Source: Pseudomonas orientalis (GTDB lineage Bacteria; Pseudomonadota; Gammaproteobacteria; Pseudomonadales; Pseudomonadaceae). Taken from it: DNA of 64,000 nucleotides. Numbering within the stretch: position 1 is the first letter of the stretch; every line of letters begins with the position of its first letter. Position numbers and translations under genes: made by a program. The DNA is taken from positions 186,001 through 250,000 of the forward strand of contig NZ_JYLM01000004.1 of the NCBI RefSeq assembly GCF_001439815.1, given 5' to 3'. This document shows positions 1-8,746 of this stretch, one piece after another. The notes beneath the pieces were generated by a model, which did no database searches, had not been told where the DNA came from, and saw only the letters and a program-made list of their open reading frames with translations.

Positions 1-1445
1 CGCGCCGGGTTTTCTTCCTGGGGGTTGGCGCTGAACGGGTAGAAGCCCACTTTATCGGCCTGGGTGGTACTGCCGTCGAGGATGAACCCCGGATTGACGC
101 CGGCCGGGCGTATCGGCAATTGCGCCGCCGCCCACCAGCCGATATCGCCCCGGGCATTGGCCCACACGATATTCAGGCCCGGCGCCGATACCTTGGCCGC
201 TGCAGCGCGTGCCTTGGCCAGGGTGTCGGCGCGGTTGAGCTGGTAGAAGCCTTCGAGAATCGGGTTTTCCGTATCGAGGAACGCCCACCACATGGCAATC
301 GGCGTGGCGCCGGCCTGTTCACCGAGTACGTCATTGACGATCGGACCGTGGGGCGAGTGGCGCAGGGTCAGCGTGACCGGGGCCTGGCCCTTGACCTGGA
401 TTTGCTGTTCGCTGCTGGTCATGTCGACCCACTGGCCGTGATACCAGACCTGGTTGGGGTTGGCAGGGTTGACCTTCTCGGCGATCAGGTCGAGGTCGTC
501 GTTCTGGAACATGGTCAGGCTCCAGCCGAAATCCAGGTTGTGTCCCAGGAATGCCACCGGCACCAGCGCGTTGTGATAGCCATACAACTCAAAGCCAGGC
601 GCCGACAGCTGCGCCTCGTACCACACCGATGGCACCGAAAAGCGAATATGCGGATCGCCGGCCAATAACGGCTTGCCGCTTTTGGTACGGTTGCCGCTGA
701 TGGCCCAGGCGTTGCTGCCCTCGAACTGCGGCAGGCCGTTATCGGCCAGGGCCTGTTCGCTCAAGCGGGCAAGGGCGCCGAGGTTTTTCCAATCGCCGGC
801 CGCCAGGTTGAGCGCGCCTTTGGGCTGCCAGTCGAGGTCGAAGACCTTGAGGTAGTCGCTGCCCAACTGGTCACGCACATAGGTCAGCACCGGTTCGGTA
901 CGAAAGGCTGCGGCAAAGCTGTAGGCCATGTACCCGGCGACACTGATGGAGTCCTCGGCAGTGAAGGGCCGCTTGGGAATGCCCAGCACATCGAACTCCA
1001 TCGGGCTGGCGTGGCTGGCCTGATATTGGTTGACGCCGTCCAGGTAGGCTTGCAAGGCCTTCCAGGCGGGCGAGTCCGGGTTCATGTGCTCGACGTAGCT
1101 CAGGGCGCGCTCGCGAATGCGCAGGCTGCGAAACAGCTTGTCGGTCTCCAGCAGCTTGGGCCCCAGCACTTCGGCCAGTTCGCCACGGGCCAGGCGGCGC
1201 ATGATCTCCATCTGGAACAACCGGTCCTGGGCATGCACATAGCCCAGCGCGCGGTACAGGTCGGCCTCGTTCTCGGCGCGGATATGCGGCACGCCACGGT
1301 CGTCATAGCGTACGGTGACCGAGCCTTGCAGGTGCGCCAGCGTGACCGTGCCCTGGCGGGTGGGTTGCTTGCTGTAGATGTACCCGCCGGCGCCAACGGC
1401 GACCAGCACAACCAGCACCACGAGAGCCTGCAAGACACGCTTCAT
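1..1445 (-). CDS. Penicillin acylase family protein (N-terminal part, cut by window edge)
   Basis: Read on the minus strand from an ATG at 1445, the frame stays open to base 1, giving about 481 residues with the C-terminus off the window. The start MKRVLQALVVLVV is a signal or anchor segment. Around 700-720 the protein reads EGSNAWAISG followed by a GKPLLAGDPH stretch. In the Ntn-hydrolase family of penicillin and acyl-homoserine-lactone acylases, the chain is cleaved before such a Ser, which becomes the beta-subunit nucleophile. The expected role is periplasmic amide hydrolysis; the substrate (beta-lactam, AHL or other) cannot be told. It lies 27 bp downstream of the thioredoxin-fold gene on the same strand and is probably cotranscribed with it. 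Confidence 0.85.
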   Translation of the reverse strand, partial: MKRVLQALVVLVVLVAVGAGGYIYSKQPTRQGTVTLAHLQGSVTVRYDDRGVPHIRAENEADLYRALGYVHAQDRLFQMEIMRRLARGELAEVLGPKLLETDKLFRSLRIRERALSYVEHMNPDSPAWKALQAYLDGVNQYQASHASPMEFDVLGIPKRPFTAEDSISVAGYMAYSFAAAFRTEPVLTYVRDQLGSDYLKVFDLDWQPKGALNLAAGDWKNLGALARLSEQALADNGLPQFEGSNAWAISGNRTKSGKPLLAGDPHIRFSVPSVWYEAQLSAPGFELYGYHNALVPVAFLGHNLDFGWSLTMFQNDDLDLIAEKVNPANPNQVWYHGQWVDMTSSEQQIQVKGQAPVTLTLRHSPHGPIVNDVLGEQAGATPIAMWWAFLDTENPILEGFYQLNRADTLAKARAAAAKVSAPGLNIVWANARGDIGWWAAAQLPIRPAGVNPGFILDGSTTQADKVGFYPFSANPQEENPA

Positions 1446-1472
1446 CGACTTTCCTTACCCAGAATGGACGGA

Positions 1473-2048
1473 CTACGGTTGCCCAGGCCACGAACAATAG
1501 CAGCCCACCGCCAGGGTGTGCGTGGCATTCACTTCGCGTCCGGCCTGCAGGGCCTTGAGGATCGGCTCGATAAAGCTGTTGCCGGCGTTGCAGGTCAGCC
1601 CTTCGCTGTACGGCCCGAAATAGGCGAGTTTGCCCGTACGGTCCCAAATGCCCACGGCCGGGCTGGCCGGTACCTGGTCGGCGCCGGGCAGGGCGTCGAG
1701 GGTTTTCATCCGGCGCAGGTTGTCCGGCAGGGCGCCGTGGCTGCCGGTTTTTTGCAGGGCATAGAACTCGACACCTTGCGGCGCGTAGTGCTCGATCAGC
1801 TCGCCCAGGTGTTGCTGGTTACCGACATTGCACGGGCAGGCCGGGTCCCAGAAGTGCACCAGGCGAATCGGGCCAGGGCCGCTGAGTGCGGCGGGCAGTT
1901 GCAGCGCATCGCCGGAGAATACCGCCGTGTGCTCGCTGAAGGCGCGCAGGTAACGGCCCTGGAACCAGTCATACGCGGCCCATAGCACGCCGGCGCAGAT
2001 AATCAGCACCAGGCTGGCGAACAGGGCAGTGCGGTAGGGTTGTCGCAT
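1473..2048 (-). CDS. Thioredoxin-fold membrane-anchored protein (DUF6436-like)
   Basis: This 191-aa protein has an N-terminal membrane helix (about residues 8-28) and then a thioredoxin-like core. The strand-turn HFWDPACPCN sits where a CXXC would be in thioredoxins but reads CPC, and further cysteines appear late (GLTCNAG, VGCYCSW). The fold suggests a periplasmic redox or thiol-binding role; the altered active site makes classical disulfide exchange uncertain. It is upstream of, and on the same strand as, the penicillin acylase gene. The family assignment is from pattern memory; the fold is more secure than the DUF number. Confidence 0.7.
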   Translation of the reverse strand: MRQPYRTALFASLVLIICAGVLWAAYDWFQGRYLRAFSEHTAVFSGDALQLPAALSGPGPIRLVHFWDPACPCNVGNQQHLGELIEHYAPQGVEFYALQKTGSHGALPDNLRRMKTLDALPGADQVPASPAVGIWDRTGKLAYFGPYSEGLTCNAGNSFIEPILKALQAGREVNATHTLAVGCYCSWPGQP

Positions 2049-2148
2049 TCAGAGGTATCCTCGCAGGTCGCGTAGCTTGCCATGCTTGTCCTGACAGATG
2101 AATATCGCAGCTCGATATTCATCTTCACCCGTCAGTCTGGAAGCCTTT

Positions 2149-3084
2149 ATGCCCGTCACCTTTGACCCTGATCATCTGCGCGAAAGCTTGCGGCCCCTGA
2201 TGGAGGCGCAGCCGCTGTCAGCCGAGGCGCGGGTGTACCAGCGGTTCTACGGGTTGGACCTGCCGGCCCGCAAGGCCGTGAGCCGCCTGGGGCGTATGGA
2301 GGTGGCCGGGTTCGAGGTGGTTGCGCAGGTGTGGTGGCCTTCGGCGCCGGTGGCGACGATGTTCATGTTCCACGGCTTCTACGACCACATGGGGCTGTAT
2401 CGCCATGCGGTGGATTGGGCGCTGCAGCAGGGGTTTGTGGTGATTGCCTGCGACCTGCCGGGCCATGGCTTGTCCAGCGGCACACGGGCCAGCATCGACG
2501 AGTTTGCGGTGTATCAGGACGTGGTGCAGGCCCTGTTCGCCGAGGCCAAGGCTTTGCAATTGCCGCAGCCCTGGCACCTGTTCGGGCAAAGCACCGGTGG
2601 CGCAATCGTGGTTGACCACCTGCTCAACCACGGCAACGAAAGCCCGGCCCAGGGCAAGACGTTTCTACTTTCGCCCCTGGTGCGTCCGCGAGCCTGGGGC
2701 TGGTCGCAGCTCAGCTATTACCTGCTGCGCCCGTTCGTCAAAGGCATCGCGCGACGTTTCAGCGATAACTCCAACGACCCGGCATTCAGGCCTTTTCTCG
2801 AAGCCGACCCGTTGCAGCCGCGCCAACTGCCCACCGCCTGGGTGGGCGCGCTGGCGTGCTGGATCAAACGCATCGAAGCCGCACCGCGCAGCGCTCGGCG
2901 GCCAGTGATCGTGCAGGGCGAGGAGGATATGACGGTGGATTGGCAGCACAACCTGCAGGTGCTGCGCAGTAAGTTCGATCAGCCCGAGGTGTTGATGCTC
3001 AAGCGCGGCCGGCATCATCTGGCCAATGAGATTCCCGAGATTCGCGAAGAGTACTTCAATTTTCTCACGCAGCAACTGAAGTAA
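2149..3084 (+). CDS. Alpha/beta hydrolase (serine aminopeptidase S33 / lysophospholipase type)
   Basis: A 311-aa soluble hydrolase. An early HGFYDHMGLY loop gives the oxyanion region and GQSTGG is the nucleophile elbow. A late GEEDMTVDW supplies a candidate Asp and GRHHLANE the His, completing a Ser-Asp-His triad. Monoacylglycerol-lipase-like proteins of this type hydrolyse lipid or small esters; the substrate here is unknown. The ATG at 2149 is preferred because GGAAG lies about 8 bases upstream; an in-frame ATG at 2098 would add 17 residues without a good ribosome site. It is followed by a REPIN. Confidence 0.8.
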   Translation: MPVTFDPDHLRESLRPLMEAQPLSAEARVYQRFYGLDLPARKAVSRLGRMEVAGFEVVAQVWWPSAPVATMFMFHGFYDHMGLYRHAVDWALQQGFVVIACDLPGHGLSSGTRASIDEFAVYQDVVQALFAEAKALQLPQPWHLFGQSTGGAIVVDHLLNHGNESPAQGKTFLLSPLVRPRAWGWSQLSYYLLRPFVKGIARRFSDNSNDPAFRPFLEADPLQPRQLPTAWVGALACWIKRIEAAPRSARRPVIVQGEEDMTVDWQHNLQVLRSKFDQPEVLMLKRGRHHLANEIPEIREEYFNFLTQQLK

Positions 3085-3092
3085 CGCAATTC

Positions 3093-3186
3093 AAATGTGG
3101 GAGGGGGCTTGCCCCCGATAGCGGTGTTTCAGCAAAAAATGTTTGTCTGACCCACCGCAATCGGGGGCAAGCCCCCTCCCACATTT
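3093..3186. repeat. REPIN: two facing REP palindromes
   Basis: AATGTGGGAGGGGGCTTGCC and its inverted partner face each other across about 50 bases, with an inner ATAGCGG/CCGCAAT pair. This is the classic P. fluorescens REP doublet. It fills the gap between the convergent genes ending at 3084 and 3187, and its outer arm touches the stop of the downstream gene. Confidence 0.9.
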
Positions 3187-3939
3187 TTACTGCGACAGGC
3201 TGGAGGTGCTCTGGCCCACAGCCAGTCCCGCACGGATGGCCGCCAGCGCCGCCTGGTAATACGCCTTCCCCTCCGGCGATTCGGCAAACGTCGCGAACTC
3301 TTCCAGTTCCGGGTCAGATAGATCCCGGTAGACATACAGCAGCGTGTTATTCAGATCCTTGTCGATCTGCTGCATCAAGCGCTCACGCTGCCCATTCAAC
3401 ATGCCCTGGGCCTGACCGCCGCCCAACAGGCCGGGGATCATCTGGCTCAGGCTGTCCGCCGCCACGCCGGCAATCGCCAGGCTGACTTCGGCGCCGGCTT
3501 CACGCGCAGGCAGCGCCTGGGCCAAGTGGCCGATGATCAGGCTGCGGGTGGCGTCGGCCTGGATTTTCGGCAGGCCCTGGGCGTTTTTCGCCAATTGGTC
3601 GCGACGCGTAGCCAGCAGCTCGGCGGCGACAATCTTGCGGCCCAGGGGCGATTGGAAAAACGCAAGGGCCGGTTTCGGGTCAGCCAGGTGTTTGCGCAAT
3701 TGCGCTTCGGCACGCTGGTCCATGGCCTGGGCCGCGAAGCGTTTGCTGCTGTTGTCCACCAGCGCCTGGTACACCGCCGGCGGCAGGCTGTTGCGGTAGC
3801 GCTGCTGTGCGGCGCTGAGGGCGTCGTTGAAGTGCGCACGTTGTTCGGCCCAGCCGGCGACTGCGTACAACTGGTCATGGCCGTCTGCCCAGGCGGGCGA
3901 AACGCAGAACATCAGCAAGGAAAAAAACAAACGACGCAT
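3187..3939 (-). CDS. Secreted DUF2059-like protein
   Basis: A 250-aa protein with a clear signal peptide (MRRLFFSLLMFCVSPAWA, cleavage after AWA). The mature part is helical. Its C-terminal section, YRDLSDPELEEFATFAESPEGKAYY, resembles the DUF2059 signature (Y.. F t.eEl..l..Fy.spxGk), and an earlier AFFQSPLGRKI repeats the same motif, suggesting two related halves. It is probably periplasmic. No enzymatic motif is visible and no function is claimed. It is convergent with the hydrolase gene. Confidence 0.7.
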   Translation of the reverse strand: MRRLFFSLLMFCVSPAWADGHDQLYAVAGWAEQRAHFNDALSAAQQRYRNSLPPAVYQALVDNSSKRFAAQAMDQRAEAQLRKHLADPKPALAFFQSPLGRKIVAAELLATRRDQLAKNAQGLPKIQADATRSLIIGHLAQALPAREAGAEVSLAIAGVAADSLSQMIPGLLGGGQAQGMLNGQRERLMQQIDKDLNNTLLYVYRDLSDPELEEFATFAESPEGKAYYQAALAAIRAGLAVGQSTSSLSQ

Positions 3940-4061
3940 AAGGACTCCTGTCAGTCGGCCACTATTGTCCGTGTCGGGCGTAGGATTTGTCGAGAAGTCC
4001 TATCAGTCACCTGACTAAAGTGTATTCAGACGCTCGACGGCGCTGTCGGATTCACAGGCGT

Positions 4062-4703
4062 ATGGATACTATGCGCGCCATGCAAACACCCCTCGATCAC
4101 CCACTGCTGCAACGCATTGTCGACGACCTGGCCGAAAAAGGCTGGTCGCAGCAGAATGCCTTCCTGCCCCAGACTCTGACCCTGGAGCTGGCGGCTGAGT
4201 GCCGTAAACGTGCGGCCGAAGGTGAACTGGCCCCGGCGGCCGTGGGGCGCGGGCCGGCCCAGGAAATTCGCGAGGGGATTCGCGGCGATCATATCCAATG
4301 GCTGGAAGAGGGCGACGCCGCCGTCTGCGACACCTACATGGCAGTGATGGACAGCCTGCGCCTGGCGATGAACCGTGGCTTGTTCCTCGGCCTGGAAGAC
4401 TTCGAAAGCCACTTCGCGATGTACCCGCCCGGGGCGTTCTACCTCAAGCACCTGGACCGTTTTCGCGACGATGATCGGCGCATGGTCTCGGCGGTGATCT
4501 ATTTGAACGACGCCTGGCTGCCCGAACACGGCGGTCAGCTGCGCATGTACCTCAAGGGCGGCATCGAACACGACGTGGTGCCCACCGGCGGCAGCCTGGT
4601 GGTGTTTTTGTCGGGCGAGGTACCCCATGAAGTGCTGCCCGCCACCCGCGAGCGCCTGTCCCTGACCGGCTGGTTTCGTCGGCGGGGCAACGAGCCGTTC
4701 TGA
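4062..4703 (+). CDS. 2-oxoglutarate/Fe(II) oxygenase (prolyl 4-hydroxylase-like)
   Basis: About 213 aa. A double-stranded beta-helix core is recognisable: FYLKHLDRF gives the first HXD iron ligands, PTGGSLVVFLSGEVPHEVLP the distal His, and RERLSLTGWFRR the Arg that binds 2-oxoglutarate. Proteins of this type in Pseudomonas resemble SM-20/PHD prolyl hydroxylases; a known P. aeruginosa member hydroxylates elongation factor Tu, but whether this is its orthologue cannot be settled here. ATGs at 4062, 4071 and 4080 are all possible starts; the first is listed. Confidence 0.8.
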   Translation: MDTMRAMQTPLDHPLLQRIVDDLAEKGWSQQNAFLPQTLTLELAAECRKRAAEGELAPAAVGRGPAQEIREGIRGDHIQWLEEGDAAVCDTYMAVMDSLRLAMNRGLFLGLEDFESHFAMYPPGAFYLKHLDRFRDDDRRMVSAVIYLNDAWLPEHGGQLRMYLKGGIEHDVVPTGGSLVVFLSGEVPHEVLPATRERLSLTGWFRRRGNEPF

Positions 4704-4748
4704 GCAGGCAAAAGGTTCTGACCCCATATCTAAAGTCTCACCGGGAGC

Positions 4749-4783
4749 AAATGTGGGAGGGGGCTTGCCCCCTCCCACATGGG
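4749..4783. repeat. REP hairpin, compact form
   Basis: ATGTGGGAGGGGG, a 4-base loop, then CCCCCTCCCACAT: a single perfect 13-bp hairpin made by two REP arms with no spacer. It sits between the convergent oxygenase and binding-protein genes and could also act as a transcription stop. Confidence 0.85.
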
Positions 4784-5263
4784 TTAGCGTGCATTCCCGT
4801 CGAGCCACTTCTCTTCCAGCGCCTTTAACCGGCCATCGTCCTTTACCCGTTTCAACGCCCCGTCCAGGCTGCTCTTGAACGCAGGGTTGCCCTTCTGAAA
4901 CGGAATCACCAGCTCAGGTTTATCGTTATACGCGGCGCTGAAATCGAAACGATCCTCCAGCTCGGCAGTCATAGCGATATGGTTGATTGCCACATCGTAT
5001 TTGCCGGTCGCCACGCCGTTCAGCAGGTCGGCATCATCGGTGGTGATAAACGAGGAACGCACGTCCATTTCCTTGGCCAGTTGCTCGCCCAGTTCCACTT
5101 CAAAACCGGTGAGCTTGTCGCCTTCCTTGAAATTGAAGGGCGGGGTGTTGGCTTCGAGGGCGATGCGCAGTTCACCGCGATCGTTGACGTCGTCGATCAA
5201 CTCGGCATGTGCCCAGGGACTCAGAAGGGGAAGCAACAGTAACAGGCCAGGCGAGAAGCGCAT
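4784..5263 (-). CDS. Shortened periplasmic amino-acid-binding-like protein (SBP_bac_3)
   Basis: A 159-aa protein with a signal peptide ending AHA. Residues about 25-115 match lobe I of family-3 solute-binding proteins (RGELRIALEANTPPFNF, GFEVELGEQLAKEM, YDVAINHIAMT, DFSAAY). The protein then jumps to the usual C-terminal helix (LDGALKRVKDDGRLKALEEKW). Normal members are about 250 aa; the 80-100 residues that form lobe II are missing. The signal and frame are intact, so it may be expressed, but a two-lobe ligand clamp cannot form. ATG 5263 is chosen because AGGAG lies directly upstream; an in-frame GTG at 5269 overlaps that site. Confidence 0.7.
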   Translation of the reverse strand: MRFSPGLLLLLPLLSPWAHAELIDDVNDRGELRIALEANTPPFNFKEGDKLTGFEVELGEQLAKEMDVRSSFITTDDADLLNGVATGKYDVAINHIAMTAELEDRFDFSAAYNDKPELVIPFQKGNPAFKSSLDGALKRVKDDGRLKALEEKWLDGNAR

Positions 5264-5397
5264 GGTCACTCCTAAGGAATTCGAATGTACGAGGCGCTGT
5301 TCAGCATCGTTTTGCTATGGTGTCGAGTGCCTTGGACAGCAATTTGCCGCGAAGTTGTCATAACCCTACAGATTTCACCGAAAAACTGGAGAAGCGA

Positions 5398-5838
5398 ATG
5401 AAAGCCCTTTTGTCCCGTGCCACCCTGGCCAGCCTGTTGCTGGGTGCTTCGATGTTGGCGACCGCCGCTGACGGTATCCCGCGTAGCGCTCCGCCTGAAG
5501 GTGCCAAGGTATTTATCGTTTCGCCGAAAGATGGCGCCACCGTCGATAAAACCTTTACCGTGAAATTTGGCATGGAAGGCCTGAAATTGGCCCCGGCCAC
5601 TGACCAGGCGCCCGGCACCGGTCATCACCATTTGCTGATCGATCAAAAAGAATTGCCGGACGCGAAACTGCCGATCCCGGCCACCGACACCGTGATCCAT
5701 TACGGCAAGGCCCAGACCGAGACCGAACTGACCCTGACCCCCGGCAAGCACACCTTGCAATTGGTGGCGGGCGACAAGCTGCACATGCAGTTCAACCCGA
5801 CGGTTGCCTCGAAAGTCATCACGGTTAACGTCAAGTAA
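5398..5838 (+). CDS. Periplasmic DUF4399 protein
   Basis: A 146-aa protein with signal peptide (MKALLSRATLASLLLGASMLATA). The mature part is a beta-sandwich-like domain with the family pattern VFIVSPKDGATV, VKFGMEGLKLAPA, GTGHHHLLID and GKHTLQLVAGDKLH. The HHH cluster suggests metal binding, but no function is established. Start chosen at 5398, preceded by GGAGAAGCG. It ends in a strong bidirectional terminator shared with serA. Confidence 0.8.
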   Translation: MKALLSRATLASLLLGASMLATAADGIPRSAPPEGAKVFIVSPKDGATVDKTFTVKFGMEGLKLAPATDQAPGTGHHHLLIDQKELPDAKLPIPATDTVIHYGKAQTETELTLTPGKHTLQLVAGDKLHMQFNPTVASKVITVNVK

Positions 5839-5851
5839 GCCTTGTTCAGGC

Positions 5852-5888
5852 AAAAAAAAGGGAGACCCCGGCGGGTCTCCCTTTTTTT
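5852..5888. terminator. Bidirectional rho-independent terminator
   Basis: GGGAGACCC at 5860-5868 pairs with GGGTCTCCC at 5873-5881 over a 4-base loop. A run of eight A lies on one side and seven T on the other, so it can end both the DUF4399 gene (plus) and serA (minus). Confidence 0.92.
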
Positions 5889-5905
5889 GTGCAGCGTTTG
5901 AAGCG

Positions 5906-7135
5906 TTAGAACAACACGCGGCTACGAATTGTGCCGTTGATGTGCTGCAGCTTTTCCTGCGCCAGGTCCGAGTACTCGGCGTCGACGTCGATGACCACGT
6001 AGCCGACCTTCTCGTTGGTCTGCAGGAACTGACCGGAGATGTTGATGCCGTTTTCCGCGAACACCTTGTTGATCTCCATCATCACACCCGGAATGTTCTG
6101 GTGGATGTGCAGCAGACGGTGCTTGCCAGGGTGAGCCGGCAGGGCCACTTCCGGGAAGTTCACGGACGAGACCGAGGTACCGTTGTCGCTGTACTTGACC
6201 AGTTTTTCCGAGACTTCCAGGCCGATGTTGGCCTGGGCTTCAGCGGTGGAGCCGCCGATGTGCGGGGTCAGGATCACGTTGTCCAGGCCGCGCAGCGGGC
6301 TTTCGAAGATGTCGTCGTTGGAGCGTGGCTCCACCGGGAACACGTCGATGGCGGCGCCGATCAGGTGCTTGTCCTTGATCGCGTCGGCCAGGGCGTCCAG
6401 CTCGACCACGGTGCCGCGTGCGGCGTTGATCAGGATCCCGCCTTTCTTGATCGCGCGGATTTCCTTCTCGCCGATCATCCACTGGGTCTCGGCGGTTTCC
6501 GGAACGTGCAGGGTGACGATATCGGACATGCCCAGCAGTTCGGTCAGGCTCGACACTTGCGTGGCGTTGCCCAACGGCAGCTTGGTCAGGGTGTCGTAGA
6601 AGAACACCTGCATCCCCAAGCCTTCTGCCAGTACCGACAGCTGCGTGCCGATCGAACCGTAACCGACGATACCCAGTTTCTTGCCGCGGATCTCGAAGGA
6701 ATTGGCCGCGCTCTTGATCCAGCCGCCACGGTGGCAGGAAGCGTTCTTCTCGGGGATACCGCGCAGCAGCAGGATGGCCTCGGCCAGCACCAGTTCCGCA
6801 ACGGAACGGGTGTTGGAATACGGTGCGTTGAACACCGCGATACCGCGCTCGCGCGCCGCGTTGAGGTCGACCTGGTTGGTGCCGATGCAGAAACAGCCGA
6901 CGGCCACGAGTTTCCTGGCGTGGTCGAAGATCTCTTCGGTCAGCTGAGTGCGGGAGCGAATGCCGATAAAGTGCGCGTCGGCGATCTTTTCCTTGAGCTG
7001 GGCTTCCGGCAGAGAACTGGTGATGTACTCAATGCTGGTGTACCCGGCGGCTTTCAGAACGTCGACAGCCGATGGGTGGACGCCTTCCAGAAGAAGGAAC
7101 TTGATCTTGCTCTTATCGAGAGAAGTCTTGCTCAT
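5906..7135 (-). CDS. serA: D-3-phosphoglycerate dehydrogenase
   Basis: At 409 aa, this matches the short SerA class. It catalyses the first step of serine synthesis, oxidising 3-phosphoglycerate to 3-phosphohydroxypyruvate. The NAD-binding loop GIVGYGSIGTQ is present, with the catalytic Arg in NAARGTVVE, Glu in VEP and His in LTPHIGGSTAEAQ. The C-terminal ACT domain (about residues 335-409) is the usual serine-feedback site. It is divergent from the D-2-hydroxyglutarate-dehydrogenase-like gene. In Pseudomonas stutzeri these two enzymes are reported to be functionally coupled, because SerA also reduces 2-oxoglutarate to D-2-hydroxyglutarate. Confidence 0.97.
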   Translation of the reverse strand: MSKTSLDKSKIKFLLLEGVHPSAVDVLKAAGYTSIEYITSSLPEAQLKEKIADAHFIGIRSRTQLTEEIFDHARKLVAVGCFCIGTNQVDLNAARERGIAVFNAPYSNTRSVAELVLAEAILLLRGIPEKNASCHRGGWIKSAANSFEIRGKKLGIVGYGSIGTQLSVLAEGLGMQVFFYDTLTKLPLGNATQVSSLTELLGMSDIVTLHVPETAETQWMIGEKEIRAIKKGGILINAARGTVVELDALADAIKDKHLIGAAIDVFPVEPRSNDDIFESPLRGLDNVILTPHIGGSTAEAQANIGLEVSEKLVKYSDNGTSVSSVNFPEVALPAHPGKHRLLHIHQNIPGVMMEINKVFAENGINISGQFLQTNEKVGYVVIDVDAEYSDLAQEKLQHINGTIRSRVLF

Positions 7136-7251
7136 CTGCGTAAACCTGTATCCCGGAGAAAAATGGCAGGGAATCGGATCGCTTAAGCTGACCCGGACGG
7201 CAGGAAAGCCGTCACCGCAGAAACGCCCTTGGGCTCTGTCCTGCGGGGGCG

Positions 7252-7265
7252 GTATGCTAGCATAC
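7252..7265. promoter_or_regulatory. Perfect 14-bp palindrome in the serA divergent promoter region
   Basis: GTATGCTAGCATAC is a perfect inverted repeat in the 205-bp region between divergent serA and the FAD oxidoreductase gene, about 75 bases before the latter's start. The position suits an operator; the regulator is unknown. Confidence 0.5.
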
Positions 7266-7340
7266 GCGCCCCGCTAAACACCTATTCCTGCGACGTGAAG
7301 CGTTCTCAGGATGACCATGAATTGTTCGAGAGTTCTGTCA

Positions 7341-8735
7341 ATGACCCATCCTGCCCTGATTGATGAGCTGAAGACCCTGGTTGAGCCCGGCAAAGTGCTG
7401 ACCGACGCCGACTCCCTGGAGGCTTACGGCAAGGATTGGACCAAGCACTTCGCGCCCGCGCCGTGTGCCATCGTCTTCCCCAAGACCACCGAGCAAGTGC
7501 AGGCCATCGTCCGTTGGGCCAACACCCACAAGGTGGCGCTGGTGCCGTCCGGCGGGCGCACCGGCCTGTCGGCGGCGGCTGTTGCGGCCAATGGCGAAGT
7601 GGTGGTGTCGTTCGACTACATGAACCAGATCCTCGACGTGAACCTCACCGACCGCACCGCTGTATGCCAGCCGGGCGTGGTCACCCAGCAGTTGCAGAAC
7701 GTCGCTGAAGAAAACGGCCTGTATTATCCGGTGGATTTCGCATCCTCGGGTTCCAGCCAGATTGGCGGCAATATCGGTACCAATGCCGGCGGGATCAAGG
7801 TGATTCGCTACGGCATGACCCGTAACTGGGTGGCCGGCATGAAGGTCGTCACCGGCAAGGGCGATGTGCTGGAACTGAACCGCGACCTGATCAAGAACGC
7901 CACCGGCTACGACATGCGCCAGCTGTTCATCGGCGCCGAAGGCACCCTGGGTTTCGTGGTGGAAGCCACCATGCGCCTGGACCGCGCACCGAAAAATCTC
8001 ACCGCGATGGTGCTGGGTACCACCGACTTCGACTCGATCATGCCGGTGCTGCACGCCTTCCAAAGCAAGCTCGATCTGACCGCGTTCGAATTCTTCTCCG
8101 ACAAGGCCCTGGCCAAGGTCCTCGGCCGTGGCGATGTGCCGGCGCCGTTCGACACCGAATGCCCGTTCTACGCACTGCTGGAATTCGAAGCCACCACCGA
8201 AGAGGTCGCCAATCACGCCCTGGAAACCTTCGAGCACTGCGTCGAGCAGGGCTGGGTGCTGGACGGCGTGATGAGCCAGAGCGAAACCCAGCTGCATAAC
8301 CTGTGGAAGTTGCGCGAGTACATCTCCGAGACGATTTCCCACTGGACGCCGTACAAAAACGATATCTCGGTCACCGTTTCCAAAGTGCCGGCGTTCCTTA
8401 GCGAAATTGACGCCATTGTCGGCGAACATTACCCGGATTTCGAAATCGTGTGGTTCGGTCACATTGGCGACGGTAACCTGCACCTGAACATCCTCAAGCC
8501 GGAAAATCTGAGCAAGGACGAGTTCTTCGCCAAGTGCGCCACCGTGAACAAGTGGGTGTTCGAGACCGTCGCCAAGTACAACGGCTCGATCTCCGCCGAG
8601 CACGGCGTGGGCATGACCAAGCGCGATTACCTGACCTACAGCCGCTCGCCGGTTGAGATCGAATACATGAAGGCCGTGAAAGCGGTGTTCGACCCGAACG
8701 GGATCATGAATCCAGGCAAGATCTTCGCTGTTTAA
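7341..8735 (+). CDS. FAD-binding oxidoreductase, D-2-hydroxyglutarate dehydrogenase-like
   Basis: A 464-aa enzyme of the GlcD/vanillyl-alcohol-oxidase fold. FAD-binding elements are PSGGRTGLSAAAV and IGGNIGTNAGG; the substrate/metal side has GHIGDGNLHLN and SAEHGVGMTKRDYL. Its position divergent from serA matches the D2HGDH that removes the D-2-hydroxyglutarate formed by SerA and passes electrons to an acceptor such as ETF. I infer this role from context plus family; a D-lactate or glycolate oxidase subunit is the alternative. ATG 7341 is preferred over the upstream ATG at 7311. It is followed after 11 bp by a fumarylacetoacetase-family gene and is probably cotranscribed with it. Confidence 0.85.
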   Translation: MTHPALIDELKTLVEPGKVLTDADSLEAYGKDWTKHFAPAPCAIVFPKTTEQVQAIVRWANTHKVALVPSGGRTGLSAAAVAANGEVVVSFDYMNQILDVNLTDRTAVCQPGVVTQQLQNVAEENGLYYPVDFASSGSSQIGGNIGTNAGGIKVIRYGMTRNWVAGMKVVTGKGDVLELNRDLIKNATGYDMRQLFIGAEGTLGFVVEATMRLDRAPKNLTAMVLGTTDFDSIMPVLHAFQSKLDLTAFEFFSDKALAKVLGRGDVPAPFDTECPFYALLEFEATTEEVANHALETFEHCVEQGWVLDGVMSQSETQLHNLWKLREYISETISHWTPYKNDISVTVSKVPAFLSEIDAIVGEHYPDFEIVWFGHIGDGNLHLNILKPENLSKDEFFAKCATVNKWVFETVAKYNGSISAEHGVGMTKRDYLTYSRSPVEIEYMKAVKAVFDPNGIMNPGKIFAV

Positions 8736-8746
8736 GGAGTCGTTCA

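Noticed and set aside
1011..1985. 324-residue plus-strand frame opposite the acylase and thioredoxin-fold genes
   Set aside because: Antisense shadow; both minus-strand genes have signal or membrane segments and family motifs.
5804..7186. Long plus-strand open frame opposite serA
   Set aside because: It is a GC-rich antisense shadow of serA; serA has all catalytic motifs and the antisense product has none.
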